Positions 6,313 to 6,446 of a DNA stretch of 6,446 bases are shown here, piece after piece. The notes under the pieces were generated by a model. It made no database searches. It saw only the letters and a list, made by a program, of their open reading frames with translations, and was not told the origin of the DNA. The position numbers and the translations under genes were made by a program. The DNA is taken from contig USSJ01000076.1 in the NCBI GenBank assembly GCA_900557285.1, forward strand, positions 1-6,446, read 5' to 3'. This stretch comes from an uncultured Clostridia bacterium. GTDB taxonomy: Bacteria > Bacillota > Clostridia > Christensenellales > Borkfalkiaceae. Position 1 is the stretch's first letter. Each line of letters begins with the position of its first letter.

Positions 6313-6446
6313 ATGAGAAAAGCCATCGCGGCGGCGATTGCCGTTGCATTGTTGATGTGCGGTGGGTGTTATGCCCATACGGAGTACGACGAAAAAACGC
6401 TTGTAAGGGCGGAGTATTCGGGCGCAGAGGGAATGGCGGAGTTTCC
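6313..6446 (+). CDS. N-terminus of a probable exported or lipoprotein, cut by the window edge
   Basis: An ATG at 6313 opens a frame that is unbroken to the edge (44 full codons). It is preceded by a G-rich ribosome binding site, GGGGGAG (6303-6309), which is close to the start (3 nt). The first residues are MRK, then a hydrophobic stretch AIAAAIAVALLM, then CGGCYA, and then an acidic, polar segment beginning HTEYDEK. This is the layout of a signal peptide. CGGC at 16-19 could be a lipobox with lipid on Cys19, although a cysteine at -3 is unusual; cleavage after CYA by signal peptidase I is the alternative. No family can be recognised from this fragment. It starts 36 nt after rlmN on the same strand and may be co-transcribed. 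Many Firmicutes have prpC (a cytoplasmic phosphatase) at this place, and this is clearly not that gene. Confidence 0.7.
   Translation, partial: MRKAIAAAIAVALLMCGGCYAHTEYDEKTLVRAEYSGAEGMAEF

Noticed and set aside
1..6446. CRISPR array, tRNA/rRNA genes, insertion sequences or defence genes
   Set aside because: No spaced repeats, RNA gene signatures, transposase motifs or terminal inverted repeats were seen. Nearly all of 190-6276 is filled by recognised housekeeping genes or their fragments.

Overview
The window looks like DNA from a Bacillota (Clostridia-type) bacterium. Ribosome binding sites are purine-rich and Gram-positive in style (GGAGGAG, GGGGGAG). The proteins read as Firmicutes-type homologues. 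The order priA-def-fmt-rsmB-rlmN matches the conserved housekeeping cluster known from Bacillus and Clostridium. Genus cannot be set from sequence alone. Everything complete is ordinary translation or replication machinery, and I see no phage, CRISPR, toxin-antitoxin or defence genes.

Left end (1-189): an AT-rich intergenic region with a near-consensus sigma-A promoter (TTGAAA, 17 bp, TATAAT) reading right. A weaker set of signals reads left towards a possible gene start at 14..1. Middle left (190-2420): a broken mosaic. It opens as mtaB, a radical-SAM tRNA methylthiotransferase. The mtaB frame is disrupted near 636 by what looks like a 13-nt deletion in a conserved segment. The restored frame then runs without a stop from the mtaB radical-SAM cysteines into the helicase part of priA. 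The switch lies at about 729-758, at the peptide ALAEKG, which suits both families. The C-terminal half of mtaB and the N-terminal DNA-binding part of priA are both absent. A chimeric assembly join or a deletion/recombination scar is the most likely explanation; a functional fusion is unlikely.

Right part (2459-6276): def (peptide deformylase), fmt (methionyl-tRNA formyltransferase), rsmB (16S rRNA m5C methyltransferase) and rlmN (23S rRNA/tRNA m2A methyltransferase). All are intact with their catalytic residues, on the + strand and tightly packed (38-nt and 18-nt gaps, a 4-nt ATGA overlap, a 54-nt gap). Fmt and Def add and remove the formyl group of initiator methionine, RsmB and RlmN modify rRNA, and PriA restarts replication. 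A start of a probable exported or lipoprotein gene (6313 to the edge) follows rlmN, where many Firmicutes carry prpC/prkC.

The strongest observation is the mtaB/priA junction together with the separate mtaB frame break. Lesser points are a 10-bp perfect GC hairpin inside def, a weak terminator-like hairpin between rsmB and rlmN, and the departure from usual gene order after rlmN.
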